Shown: piece after piece, positions 15,774-25,301 of the stretch | How the letters are laid out: every line of letters starts with the position of its first letter | How positions within the stretch are numbered: position 1 is the stretch's first letter | NCBI RefSeq assembly: GCF_001514195.1 | Contig: NZ_KQ948741.1 | Span: 258,905 to 322,904, forward strand | Direction of reading: 5' to 3' | DNA from: Streptomyces griseorubiginosus | Lineage (GTDB): Bacteria; Actinomycetota; Actinomycetes; Streptomycetales; Streptomycetaceae | DNA: 64,000 nucleotides | Made by a program: the position numbers and the translations under genes | Notes under the pieces: model-generated | What the model saw: the letters and a program-made list of their open reading frames with translations, nothing else | Databases searched by the model: none | What the model was told of the DNA's origin: nothing

Positions 15774-18605
15774 TTGTCCCCGACCAGCGAGACCGCACCG
15801 GGCGGCCGCCGACTCGTCATCGTCGAGTCGCCTGCCAAGGCGAAGACGATCAAGGGCTATCTCGGCCCCGGATACGTCGTCGAGGCGAGCGTCGGGCACA
15901 TCCGCGACCTCCCCAACGGCGCCGCCGAGGTGCCCGAGAAGTACACCGGCGAGGTGCGCCGCCTCGGTGTGGACGTCGAGCACGACTTCGCGCCGATCTA
16001 TGTCGTCAACGCCGACAAGCGGGCCCAGGTCAAGAAGCTCAAGGACCTGCTCAAGGACTCCGACGAGCTCTTCCTCGCCACCGATGAGGACCGCGAGGGC
16101 GAGGCCATCGCGTGGCACCTCCAGGAGGTCCTCAAGCCCAAGGTCCCGGTCAAGCGGATGGTCTTCCACGAGATCACCAAGGCCGCGATCCAGGCCGCCG
16201 TCGCCAACCCGCGCGAGCTGAACAAGAAGCTGGTCGACGCCCAGGAGACCCGCCGCATCCTCGACCGCCTCTACGGCTACGAGGTCTCGCCGGTCCTGTG
16301 GAAGAAGGTCATGCCGCGCCTGTCGGCCGGCCGTGTCCAGTCCGTCGCCACCCGGCTCGTCGTCGAGCGGGAGCGCGAGCGCATCGCGTTCCGTTCCGCC
16401 GAGTACTGGGACCTGACCGGCACCTTCGCGACCGGCCGCGCGGGAGACCCCTCGGACCCGTCGTCCCTGGTCGCGCGCCTCCAGACCGTCGACGGCCGGC
16501 GCGTCGCGCAGGGCCGTGACTTCGACTCCCTGGGGCAGCTCAAGAGCGCGAACACCCTCCACCTCGACGAGGCGAACGCCCGCGCGCTGGCCGCCGCCCT
16601 GGAGCAGACGCAGTTCGCCGTCCGCTCGGTCGAGTCCAAGCCGTACCGCCGCTCGCCGTACGCGCCGTTCCGTACGACGACGCTCCAGCAGGAGGCCTCG
16701 CGCAAGCTCGGCTTCGGCGCGAAGGCGACCATGCAGGTGGCGCAGAAGCTGTACGAGAACGGCTTCATCACCTATATGCGTACGGACTCCACGACCCTCA
16801 GCGACACGGCCGTCTCCGCCGCGCGCGCCCAGGTCACCCAGCTCTACGGCGCCGACTACCTGCCGTCGAGCCCGCGGACCTACGCCGGGAAGGTCAAGAA
16901 CGCCCAGGAGGCGCACGAGGCGATCCGCCCCTCGGGTGATCGTTTCCGCACCCCGGCCGAGACCGGTCTGACCGGCGACCAGTTCAAGCTCTACGAGCTG
17001 ATCTGGAAGCGGACCGTGGCCTCGCAGATGAAGGACGCGACCGGCAACAGCGTCACCGTGAAGATCGGCGGCACCGCCGCCGACGGCCGGGACGTCGAGT
17101 TCAGCGCCTCCGGCAAGACGATCACCTTCCACGGCTTCCTCAAGGCCTACGTCGAGGGCGCCGACGACCCGAACGCCGAGCTGGACGACCGCGAGCGCCG
17201 GCTGCCCCAGGTCAGCGAGGGCGACCGGCTGTCCGCCGAGGAGATCACGGTCGACGGGCACGCCACCAAGCCCCCGGCCCGCTACACCGAGGCCAGCCTG
17301 GTCAAGGAGCTCGAAGAGCGCGAGATCGGCCGCCCGTCGACGTACGCGTCGATCATCGGCACCATCCTCGACCGCGGTTACGTCTTCAAGAAGGGCACGG
17401 CACTCGTCCCCTCCTTCTTGTCCTTCGCGGTGGTCAACCTCCTGGAGAAGCACTTCGGGCGGCTCGTCGACTACGACTTCACCGCCCGCATGGAGGACGA
17501 CCTCGACCGCATCGCGGCCGGCCAGGCGCAGTCCGTGCCGTGGCTGAAGCGCTTCTACTTCGGCGAGGGCGGCGGCGAGGGCGGCGCGGCCGACGCCGGC
17601 AACGGCGACGGGGACCACCTCGGCGGCCTCAAGGAACTGGTGACGGACCTGGGCGCGATCGACGCGCGCGAGGTGTCGTCGTTCCCGGTGGGCAACGGCA
17701 TCGTGCTCAGGGTCGGCCGCTACGGCCCGTACATCGAGCGCGGCGAGAAGGACTCCGAGAACCACCAGCGGGCCGACGTGCCCGAGGACCTGGCCCCCGA
17801 CGAGTTGTCCGTCGAACTCGCCGAGGAACTGCTCGCCAAGCCGAGCGGCGACTTCGAGCTGGGCGCCGACCCGGTGACGGGACATCAGATCATCGCCCGC
17901 GACGGCCGCTACGGCCCGTACGTCACCGAGGTGCTCCCCGAGGGCACCCCGAAGACCGGCAAGAACGCCGTGAAGCCGCGGACGGCCTCGCTGTTCAAGT
18001 CGATGTCCCTGGACACCGTGACCCTCGAGGACGCGCTCAAGTTGATGTCGCTGCCGCGCGTCGTCGGCGCCGACGCGGAGGGCCAGGAGATCACCGCGCA
18101 GAACGGCCGCTACGGGCCGTACCTGAAGAAGGGCACCGACTCGCGGTCGCTCCAGGCCGAGGAGCAGCTCTTCACGATCACCCTCGAAGAGGCCCTCCAG
18201 ATCTACTCCCAGCCCAAGCAGCGCGGCCGGGCCGCCGCCAAGCCGCCGCTGAAGGAGCTGGGCACCGACCCGGTCAGCGAGAAGCCGGTCGTGGTCAAGG
18301 ACGGCCGCTTCGGGCCGTACGTCACCGACGGGGAGACCAACGCGACCCTGCGCTCCGGCGACAGCGTCGAGGAGATCACCCCGGAGCGCGGCTTCGAACT
18401 GCTCGCCGAGAAGCGGGCGAAGGGCCCCGCCAAGAAGACGGCGAAGAAGGCGCCCGCGAAGAAGGCCCCGGCCAAGAAGGCGACGGCCGCCAAGAAGACC
18501 GCGGCGAAGAAGACGACCACGGCGGCGAAGAAGACGACGGCCAAGAAGACGACCACGTCCGCCGCGAAGAAGGCGACGGCGTCGAAGTCGGCGTCCGACG
18601 ACTGA
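15774..18605 (+). CDS. topA: DNA topoisomerase I (type IA) with Lys/Ala-rich tail
   Basis: Type IA topoisomerase of 943 residues from TTG 15774 (product MSPTSETAPGG), supported by GGAGAG about 10 nt upstream and by agreement with other Streptomyces TopA N-termini. The frame is open further upstream. TOPRIM starts at VIVESPAKAKTI and includes DEDREGEAIAWH. The catalytic tyrosine is Tyr334 in FITYMRTDSTTLS. Instead of zinc fingers the C-terminus has several Topo_C repeats (DGRYGPYVT, NGRYGPYLK, DGRFGPYVT). It then ends in a Lys/Ala repeat tail of about 65 residues (AKKTAKKAPAKKAPAKKA), which in Streptomyces TopA is needed for processivity. Confidence 0.97.
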   Translation: MSPTSETAPGGRRLVIVESPAKAKTIKGYLGPGYVVEASVGHIRDLPNGAAEVPEKYTGEVRRLGVDVEHDFAPIYVVNADKRAQVKKLKDLLKDSDELFLATDEDREGEAIAWHLQEVLKPKVPVKRMVFHEITKAAIQAAVANPRELNKKLVDAQETRRILDRLYGYEVSPVLWKKVMPRLSAGRVQSVATRLVVERERERIAFRSAEYWDLTGTFATGRAGDPSDPSSLVARLQTVDGRRVAQGRDFDSLGQLKSANTLHLDEANARALAAALEQTQFAVRSVESKPYRRSPYAPFRTTTLQQEASRKLGFGAKATMQVAQKLYENGFITYMRTDSTTLSDTAVSAARAQVTQLYGADYLPSSPRTYAGKVKNAQEAHEAIRPSGDRFRTPAETGLTGDQFKLYELIWKRTVASQMKDATGNSVTVKIGGTAADGRDVEFSASGKTITFHGFLKAYVEGADDPNAELDDRERRLPQVSEGDRLSAEEITVDGHATKPPARYTEASLVKELEEREIGRPSTYASIIGTILDRGYVFKKGTALVPSFLSFAVVNLLEKHFGRLVDYDFTARMEDDLDRIAAGQAQSVPWLKRFYFGEGGGEGGAADAGNGDGDHLGGLKELVTDLGAIDAREVSSFPVGNGIVLRVGRYGPYIERGEKDSENHQRADVPEDLAPDELSVELAEELLAKPSGDFELGADPVTGHQIIARDGRYGPYVTEVLPEGTPKTGKNAVKPRTASLFKSMSLDTVTLEDALKLMSLPRVVGADAEGQEITAQNGRYGPYLKKGTDSRSLQAEEQLFTITLEEALQIYSQPKQRGRAAAKPPLKELGTDPVSEKPVVVKDGRFGPYVTDGETNATLRSGDSVEEITPERGFELLAEKRAKGPAKKTAKKAPAKKAPAKKATAAKKTAAKKTTTAAKKTTAKKTTTSAAKKATASKSASDD

Positions 18606-18699
18606 ATCCGGCCCGGTTCCGGGGCGCGTTCCCCCGGCCAACGGGTCCGTGTTCCCCCGCGGACGGGTCGCACTCCTCGTTCGAGGCTTCGCAAAGCGA

Positions 18700-18730
18700 A
18701 CGTCCCGGCATCACTTTGGTGTCGGGACGT
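18700..18730 (+). terminator. Hairpin between topA and tmk
   Basis: ACGTCCCG (18700-18707) pairs with CGGGACGT (18723-18730), with an inner CAC/GTG stem. It is 95 nt after the topA stop and may separate topA from the downstream gene. Confidence 0.55.
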
Positions 18731-18785
18731 GCGCACGTCAGGACGGGCATCCCAGGCTGTCGGTGGCTCCCGATAGGCTGAAAGC

Positions 18786-21700
18786 ATGACCCGTGCCGAG
18801 CAGCCCACGGCCCCTCACCCGGCCCCCGACGACGCCCTGGTCGCGGACTCCCGCGAGCGCGCCGTCCGCGCCCTGCTGCGCAGGCCCCAGCTCAAACGCC
18901 TGTGGAGCGCCCAACTCGTCGGCGGTATCGGCGACACCCTCGCGCTCCTGGTGCTGGTCCTGCTGGCCCTTCAGGCGGCGATCGGCGAGGGCGCGTTCGG
19001 CGGCGGCTACCGGGGCGTGGCGTTCGCAGTGGCGACCGTCTTCGGTACGCGCATCCTGGCGACGCTGCTCTTCGGCGCCGTCCTGCTCGGCCCGTTGACC
19101 TCGCTCACGTCGCAGGAAGGCCCGCTCGACCGCCGCTGGACGATGGTCGGCGCGGACGGCGTCAGGATCGCGCTGCTGATCGTCGCGCCCCTGTGGATAG
19201 ACTGGACGCCGGAGAACGCCCTCGCGTTGCTGCTGGTGACCGCCTTCGTGACCGGTGTCGCCGAGCGCTTCTGGACCGTGTGCCGCGAGAGCGCGGCCCC
19301 CGCCCTGCTGCCGGCTCCGCCGCCGGAGGGGGCCACCGTACGACCGCTGCCGGACCACCTGGACGCGCTGCGCCGCCTGTCGCTGCGCACGACCTTCGTG
19401 GTGATCCCGCTCGCCGCCGTCGTGCTCGTCGTCGCGGCCCTGCTCAACAACCTGCTGGGCTCCGGCATCGTCTGGTTCGGCCAGCACCAGGCGGCCCTCG
19501 CCTCGTACGTCGCGGCCGGTCTGTTCGCCGCCTCGCTGTCGCTGCTGACCTTCCTGGAACTGCCCGACACCCGTACCCCGCGCGCGCGTTCGCCGCTGGA
19601 GGGGCTGCGCCGGCCCAAGGCGGGCGCCGGTGTCGACAAGGGCCGTACCGGCGCGATCCCACTGCTGGTGCCGGCCTGCGCGGCCGTCGCCGGGGCGATC
19701 GCCGCGGCCGTGGCCGTCGCGGTGCTGCACGCCAAGGACCTGGGCGGCGGCCCGGTGACGTACGGCCTGATGGTGGCCGCGCTGACCGGCGGAGTCGTCG
19801 TCGGCGTCCGTACGGCGCCCAAGGTGCTGGTCACGCTGTCGCGGCGCCGGCTGCTCGCGCTGGCGATCGCCTTCACCGGCATCGCCCTGCTGGCCGCCGG
19901 GCTCGTCCCGGACCTCACCACCGTGCTGCTGATCGAGGTGCTCGCCGGCATCGGCGCCGGGGTGGCCGCCAACACCGGGCACACCCTGCTCGACCAGGAG
20001 ACCGAGGAGTCCCGGCGGGCCCGGACCACCGAGCATCTGCACGCGGTCGTCCGCGTGAGCGTGGCGCTCGGCGCGCTGCTCGCACCCGTGGTGGCCGCGG
20101 CGATCGGACCGCACCGGCTGGAGAACGGCAAGTTCGTCTTCGCGCACGGCGGTGCCGCGTTCACGCTGATGCTGGTCGGCGCGCTGCTGCTGCCGGTGGC
20201 CGCGCTGGTCCTCGCCAAGGTCGACGACCGCTCCGGCGTCCCCCTCAGGCACGACCTGCGGGACGCGCTGCTCGGCGGCGACGACCCGGAGACGGTGCCC
20301 GCCGCCACGGGCTTCTTCATCGCGCTGGAAGGCGGCGACGGGGCCGGCAAGTCCACCCAGGCCGAGGCGCTCGCCGAGTGGATCAGGGCCAAGGGCCACG
20401 AGGTCGTGGTCACGCGCGAGCCGGGGGCGACCCCGGTGGGCAAGCGGCTGCGGTCGATCCTGCTGGACGTGTCGAGCGCCGGGCTCTCGCACCGCGCGGA
20501 GGCGCTGCTGTACGCGGCGGACCGCGCGGAGCACGTCGACACCGTGGTCCGGCCCGCGCTGGAGCGCGGCGCGGTCGTGATCTCCGACCGGTACATCGAC
20601 TCCTCGGTGGCGTACCAGGGCGCCGGGCGCGACCTGTCCCCGACGGAGATCGCCCGCATCAACCGCTGGGCGACGAACGGACTGGTGCCGCATCTGACGG
20701 TCCTGCTGGACGTCTCTCCCGAGATCGCCCGCGAGCGGTTCACGGAGGCGCCGGACCGGCTGGAGTCGGAGCCCGCGGAGTTCCACGCGCGCGTGCGGTC
20801 CGGGTTCCTGACGCTGGCCGCCGCCGACCCCGGCCGGTACCTGGTCGTCGACGCCGGGCAGGAGCCCGAGGCCGTCACCACCGTCGTACGGCACCGCCTC
20901 GACCAACTGCTGCCGCTCTCCGAGCAGGAGATCCGCGAGCAGGAGGAGGCCCGCCGCAAGGCCGAGGAGGAGGCGCGGCGCAAGGCCGAGGAAGAGGCCG
21001 CGCGCAAGGCCGAGGAGGAGCGCCTGGAGCGGGAGCGCCAGGAGCAGCTCGCCCGGCTGAAGGCCGAGGAGGAGGAGCGCAAGCGGCGCGAGCTGGAGGA
21101 GGCCCAGCGGCGCGAGGCCGAGCGGCAGGCGGAGGAGGCCCGGCTGCGGGCCGAGGAAGCGCGTCGGCGGGCCGAGGAGGAGCGGGTCCGGCTGCTCGCC
21201 GAGGAGAAGGCCCGCGCCGAGGAGGAGGCGCGTCGCAAGGCCCGCGAGGAGGCCGCCCGCAAGCAGGCCGAGGAGGAGGCACGCGTGCGTGCCGAGGCCG
21301 AGGAGCGGCGCCTGGAGAAGCAGCGCAAGGCCGAGGAGGCGCTGCTGCGGGCCGAGGAGGCGCGACGGCTCGCCGAGTCCGCGACCGCGGCTGCGGAGGC
21401 GGGACCGAAGAAGACCGCGAGTCCGTCGGCCGGGCTGGACGCGGCGACCGTGCCCACGCCCGTGGTGACGCCGACGAACGCGTCGGGCGGTCCGGTGGAC
21501 GAGACGGCGGTGCTGCCCCGGGTGTCCATGAAGAAGGACGACGAGGATACGGACGGGGACTCACGCGGGGACTCCGGCGAGGTCTCCGACTCGGAGGTGA
21601 CGGCGCAGCTTCCGCAGCCGCCGGTGCCGTCGGGTGCGGCGGACGACACGGCGGTGCTGCCGCCGGTTACGCCGGGTGCGGCCGACGAGACGGCCGTGCT

Positions 21701-22022
21701 GCCTCCGGTGCCTCCGGGTGCGGCCGATGAGACGGCGGTGCTGCCGCCGGTTACGCCGGGTGCGGCTGACGAGACGGCTGTGCTGCCTCCGGTGTCGGGG
21801 GACGGGCCCGGGGACCGGGTGCCGCCGGGGTACTTCCGGGACGAGGAGCGCACGCGGGAGCTGCCGCAGGTCGACGAGCAGGGGGCACCTCGACGCAGGC
21901 CCCGCTCGGACTGGGCCGAGGAGACGCCGCTGGACGATCTGCCGTCGCTGGCGGACGAGTTGCTCGGGCCGCATGACGACGAGTACGGGGATGATCGGGG
22001 ACGGCGGGGTCGGGGGCGGTAG
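18786..22022 (+). CDS. tmk: dTMP kinase fused to an MFS-like membrane domain, coiled coil and ETAVLP repeats
   Basis: 1078-residue multidomain protein. Residues about 35-490 form about ten hydrophobic segments resembling a major-facilitator domain. Residues about 508-710 are thymidylate kinase: P-loop GGDGAGKST at 516-524, TREPG, and the DR motif ISDRYIDSSVAYQG. It phosphorylates dTMP to dTDP. Residues about 715-865 are a highly charged Ala/Glu/Arg coiled coil. The tail is acidic and disordered with five TAVLP motifs. This extended form is the usual Streptomyces tmk (SCO3542-like), several times longer than the roughly 210-residue E. coli enzyme. ATG 18786 follows GGCTGAAAGC. Confidence 0.93.
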   Translation: MTRAEQPTAPHPAPDDALVADSRERAVRALLRRPQLKRLWSAQLVGGIGDTLALLVLVLLALQAAIGEGAFGGGYRGVAFAVATVFGTRILATLLFGAVLLGPLTSLTSQEGPLDRRWTMVGADGVRIALLIVAPLWIDWTPENALALLLVTAFVTGVAERFWTVCRESAAPALLPAPPPEGATVRPLPDHLDALRRLSLRTTFVVIPLAAVVLVVAALLNNLLGSGIVWFGQHQAALASYVAAGLFAASLSLLTFLELPDTRTPRARSPLEGLRRPKAGAGVDKGRTGAIPLLVPACAAVAGAIAAAVAVAVLHAKDLGGGPVTYGLMVAALTGGVVVGVRTAPKVLVTLSRRRLLALAIAFTGIALLAAGLVPDLTTVLLIEVLAGIGAGVAANTGHTLLDQETEESRRARTTEHLHAVVRVSVALGALLAPVVAAAIGPHRLENGKFVFAHGGAAFTLMLVGALLLPVAALVLAKVDDRSGVPLRHDLRDALLGGDDPETVPAATGFFIALEGGDGAGKSTQAEALAEWIRAKGHEVVVTREPGATPVGKRLRSILLDVSSAGLSHRAEALLYAADRAEHVDTVVRPALERGAVVISDRYIDSSVAYQGAGRDLSPTEIARINRWATNGLVPHLTVLLDVSPEIARERFTEAPDRLESEPAEFHARVRSGFLTLAAADPGRYLVVDAGQEPEAVTTVVRHRLDQLLPLSEQEIREQEEARRKAEEEARRKAEEEAARKAEEERLERERQEQLARLKAEEEERKRRELEEAQRREAERQAEEARLRAEEARRRAEEERVRLLAEEKARAEEEARRKAREEAARKQAEEEARVRAEAEERRLEKQRKAEEALLRAEEARRLAESATAAAEAGPKKTASPSAGLDAATVPTPVVTPTNASGGPVDETAVLPRVSMKKDDEDTDGDSRGDSGEVSDSEVTAQLPQPPVPSGAADDTAVLPPVTPGAADETAVLPPVPPGAADETAVLPPVTPGAADETAVLPPVSGDGPGDRVPPGYFRDEERTRELPQVDEQGAPRRRPRSDWAEETPLDDLPSLADELLGPHDDEYGDDRGRRGRGR
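21633..21796 (+). repeat. Four in-frame 42-bp repeats encoding ADETAVLPPV units
   Basis: Units begin at 21633, 21675, 21717 and 21759 with 42-bp spacing. Each encodes a 14-residue unit like GAADETAVLPPVTP; a further single DETAVLP lies upstream near residue 905 of the same protein. Confidence 0.95.
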
Positions 22023-22095
22023 GGGGCGGTTGCCGGGTGCGGTGGCGTCGGGGGGCGGGTCGGTAGCGGTCGGCGGCGGGGTGCGGGTGTGTCGT

Positions 22096-22190
22096 GGCTG
22101 GTCGCGCAGTTCCCCGCGCCCCTGAGTGGGTGTGCTCCAGGCATGCCCAGCTGTACCCACCTAGGGGCGCGGGGAACTGCGCGACCAGCC
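22096..22190. repeat. Perfect 28-bp inverted repeat, dispersed Streptomyces type
   Basis: The left arm (22096-22123, starting GGCTGGTCGCGCAGTTCC) and right arm (22163-22190, ending GAACTGCGCGACCAGCC) are exact reverse complements, with an inner GTGGGT/ACCCAC stem in the 39-bp centre. I recognise this arm sequence as one found between genes many times in Streptomyces genomes. It could act as a terminator between tmk and holB or be a non-coding mobile repeat. No transposase is present. The rest of 22023-22290 holds no gene. Confidence 0.9.
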
Positions 22191-22290
22191 CCCACCGGCC
22201 CGCGGCCGACAACCGTCCGTCGCCTCGTTGTCAGTGCCGGCCCGCACAATGGACCTACGCACGAAGCATGACGAAAGGGCGGCGCAACCC

Positions 22291-23496
22291 ATGACCGTAT
22301 GGGACGACCTGGTCGGCCAGGAGAGGGTGAGCGAGCAGCTCGGCGCTGCCGCTCGGGACGCCGACGCCCTGGTCACCGCCGTCGCCACCGACGCCCCGCC
22401 GCCCGAGGCGTCGAAGATGACCCACGCCTGGCTGTTCACCGGCCCGCCCGGCGCGGGCCGTAACCAGGCGGCGAGAGCCTTCGCCGCCGCGTTGCAGTGC
22501 GTCAGCCCCGACCGGGCGCTCGGCGGAGTACCGGGCTGCGGCTTCTGCGACGGCTGTCATACGGCACTCATCGGCACCCACGCCGACGTCACCTCCGTGG
22601 CCGCCGTCGGCACCCAGATCCTCGCGGACGACATGCGGGACACCGTGCGCAAGTCGTTCACCTCGCCCGCGAACGGCCGCTGGCAGATCATCCTCGTCGA
22701 GGACGCCGAGCGGCTGAACGAGAAGTCGGCCAACGCGGTCCTCAAGGCCGTGGAGGAACCCGCCCCGCGCACGGTGTGGCTGCTGTGCGCCCCCTCCATC
22801 GAGGACGTCCTGCCGACGATCCGCTCCCGCTGCCGGCACCTGAACCTGTCCACCCCCTCGGTCGACGCCGTCGCCGACATGCTGGTGCGCAGGGAGGGCA
22901 TCGAGCCGGCCGCCGCGATGGCCGCCGCCCGTGCCACCCAGGGCCATGTCGACCGGGCCCGTCGCCTCGCCACCGACCCGGCCGCCCGTGAGCGCCGCGC
23001 CGCCGTATTGAAGCTCCCCCTGCGCATCGACGACATCGGCGGCTGCCTGCGGGCGGCCCAGGAACTCGTCGACGCGGCGGCCGACGACGCCAAGCAGTTG
23101 GCCGAGGAGATGGACGGCAAGGAGACCGAGGAGCTGAAGGCGGCGATGGGGGCCGTGCAGGGTGGCCGGATGCCGCGCGGCACGGCCGGGGTGATGAAGG
23201 ACCTGGAGGACAAGCAGAAGCGCCGCAGAACCCGCACCCAGCGCGACAGCCTCGACCTCGCGCTGACCGACCTCACCGCCTTCTACCGGGACGTCCTCGC
23301 CCTCCAGCTCGGATCCAGGGTGGCGATCGCCAACGCGGACGCCGAGGACGCCCTGGAGCGGCTCGCCCGCGGCAGCTCACCGGAGAGCACGCTCCGCCGC
23401 ATCGAGGCGATCGGCGCGTGCCGCGAGGCCCTCGACCGCAATGTGGCCCCGCTGCTCGCGGTGGAGGCGATGGCGATGGCGCTCAGAGCGGGCTGA
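22291..23496 (+). CDS. holB: DNA polymerase III delta-prime subunit
   Basis: Clamp-loader AAA+ subunit, 401 residues, start ATG 22291 (MTVWDDLVGQ). The P-loop position reads GPPGAGRNQ (51-59): the catalytic Lys-Thr is replaced, as expected for delta-prime, which does not hydrolyse ATP. Four zinc-binding cysteines are present (C70, C83, C86, C89 in CGFCDGC). VEDAERLNEKSANAVLKAVEEP and the sensor SRCRHL follow. Adjacent to tmk as in many bacteria, here separated by the inverted repeat. Confidence 0.93.
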   Translation: MTVWDDLVGQERVSEQLGAAARDADALVTAVATDAPPPEASKMTHAWLFTGPPGAGRNQAARAFAAALQCVSPDRALGGVPGCGFCDGCHTALIGTHADVTSVAAVGTQILADDMRDTVRKSFTSPANGRWQIILVEDAERLNEKSANAVLKAVEEPAPRTVWLLCAPSIEDVLPTIRSRCRHLNLSTPSVDAVADMLVRREGIEPAAAMAAARATQGHVDRARRLATDPAARERRAAVLKLPLRIDDIGGCLRAAQELVDAAADDAKQLAEEMDGKETEELKAAMGAVQGGRMPRGTAGVMKDLEDKQKRRRTRTQRDSLDLALTDLTAFYRDVLALQLGSRVAIANADAEDALERLARGSSPESTLRRIEAIGACREALDRNVAPLLAVEAMAMALRAG

Positions 23497-23610
23497 CGGC
23501 GTCGTGACCACGGCGTGGCCTCGGTGGGGGCGGGTTGACCGGCGTCACTCGTACGAGGCTTTGTCCACACGGATCGCGATCAGCAAACTGCGCAGAGTTA
23601 CGCTCGCCTG

Positions 23611-25194
23611 ATGCACACCAGGCGCAGCTCCCGCTCCCTCCGCACCGGCGGCATCCTTCTGACCGCGGCACTCCTCGTCTCGGCCTGCTCCGCCAGTGCC
23701 TCGACGGGTCCGTCGACCTCGGCCACCGCGGCCGCCGAGGTGACGCTGGCCGCGCTGCCGGAGGCGACACCGGCCGCGCTCGCGCCGTACTACGGACAGA
23801 CGGTGCGCTGGCGCAGCTGCGGTGTCCCCGGTTTCCAGTGCGCCACGCTGAAGGCGCCGCTCGACTACGCCAAGCCGGGGGCGGGGGACGTCCGGCTCGC
23901 GGTCTCCCGCAAGAAGGCCACCGGGCCGGGCAAGCGCCTCGGGTCGCTGTTCGTGAACCCGGGCGGGCCGGGCGGCTCGGCGGTCGGCTACCTCCAGGCG
24001 TACGCCGGGATCGGCTACCCCGCGGCGGTCCGGGCCCGGTACGACATGGTCGCCGTCGACCCGCGCGGCGTCGCCCGCAGCGAGCCCGTCGAATGTCTCG
24101 ACGGGCGGAAGATGGACACGTACACCCAGACGGACACCACCCCCGACGACGCGCGCGAGACCACGCAACTCGTCGACGCCTACAAGGAGTTCGCGGAGGC
24201 GTGCGGTGCGCACTCGCCGGGGCTGCTGCGGCATGTGTCGACGGTGGAGACGGCCCGGGACATGGACATCGTGCGGGCGGTGCTTGGCGACCGGAAGCTG
24301 AACTACGTGGGGGCCTCCTACGGGACGTTCCTCGGGGCGACGTACGCGGGCCTGTTCCCGGGGCGCGTCGGGCGACTCGTCCTGGACGGCGCGATGGACC
24401 CCTCCCTGCCCGCGCGCCGGATGAACCTCGACCAGACGGCGGGCTTCGAGACGGCGTTCCAGTCGTTCGCGAAGGACTGTGTGCAGCAGCCGGACTGCCC
24501 GCTCGGCGGTAAGGGCACGCCGACCGCGGAGGTCGGCCGTCACCTCAAGGCCTTCTTCAGGAAGCTGGACGCGCACCCGATCCCGACCGGCGACGCGGAC
24601 GGCCGCCGGCTCGGCGAGGCCCTCGCCACGACCGGGGTGATCGCGGCGATGTACGACGAGAGCTCGTGGGCGCAGCTGCGGGAGGCGCTGACGTCGGCGA
24701 TGAAGGACAAGGACGGCGCCGGCCTGCTGATGCTGTCCGACAGCTACTACGAGCGGGACGCCGGGGGCCGCTACAGCAACCTGATGCCCGCCAACGCGGC
24801 CGTGAACTGCCTCGACCTGCCGCCCGCCTACGGGAGCCCCGAGGAGGTCGAGCGGGCGCTGCCGTCCTTCGAGAAGGCGTCGCCGGTGTTCGGGGAGGGC
24901 CTTGCCTGGGCGTCCCTGAGCTGTGCGTACTGGCCGGTCAGGGCCACGGGTGAGCCGCATCGCATCGAGGCGCGGGGTGCGGCCCCGATCGTCGTGGTCG
25001 GCACCACCCGCGACCCGGCCACCCCGTACCGCTGGGCCCGCGCCCTGGCCGCCCAGCTCGCCTCGGCCCGCCTGCTCACCTACGAGGGCGACGGCCACAC
25101 CGCGTACGGCCGCGGCAGCACCTGCATCGACTCCGCGATCGACACGTACCTGCTCCGCGGCACCCCGCCGGCGGAGGGAAAGCGCTGCTCGTAG
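23611..25194 (+). CDS. Secreted tripeptidyl-aminopeptidase-type alpha/beta hydrolase (lipoprotein)
   Basis: 527-residue exported serine hydrolase of the Streptomyces TAP/SlpD family. The signal peptide is basic (HTRRSSRSLRTGG) with lipobox VSAC, so it is likely membrane anchored. The oxyanion motif NPGGPGGS is near residue 113. The nucleophile is Ser236 in GASYGTFLG, the acid Asp468 in TTRDPATPY and the base His496 in GDGHTAYG. A C-terminal TAP domain with paired cysteines (SCAYWP; TCID; KRCS) is present. It removes N-terminal tripeptides from extracellular proteins in characterised relatives. The 23497-23610 spacer has a TTGTCCACA at 23561-23569. Confidence 0.92.
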   Translation: MHTRRSSRSLRTGGILLTAALLVSACSASASTGPSTSATAAAEVTLAALPEATPAALAPYYGQTVRWRSCGVPGFQCATLKAPLDYAKPGAGDVRLAVSRKKATGPGKRLGSLFVNPGGPGGSAVGYLQAYAGIGYPAAVRARYDMVAVDPRGVARSEPVECLDGRKMDTYTQTDTTPDDARETTQLVDAYKEFAEACGAHSPGLLRHVSTVETARDMDIVRAVLGDRKLNYVGASYGTFLGATYAGLFPGRVGRLVLDGAMDPSLPARRMNLDQTAGFETAFQSFAKDCVQQPDCPLGGKGTPTAEVGRHLKAFFRKLDAHPIPTGDADGRRLGEALATTGVIAAMYDESSWAQLREALTSAMKDKDGAGLLMLSDSYYERDAGGRYSNLMPANAAVNCLDLPPAYGSPEEVERALPSFEKASPVFGEGLAWASLSCAYWPVRATGEPHRIEARGAAPIVVVGTTRDPATPYRWARALAAQLASARLLTYEGDGHTAYGRGSTCIDSAIDTYLLRGTPPAEGKRCS

Positions 25195-25301
25195 CCGCCT
25201 CGGCGGACGGTCCGGGGGTGCGCCGAGGGCTGGTGCGGAGCACCTCCGGAAACTGTGTAGACTTACCGACGTTGCTGATCGCACCATGGTGCGGACGGCG
25301 C

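Noticed and set aside
22096-22190. Insertion sequence remnant
   Set aside because: Only an inverted repeat is present, with no transposase fragment and no visible target-site duplication.
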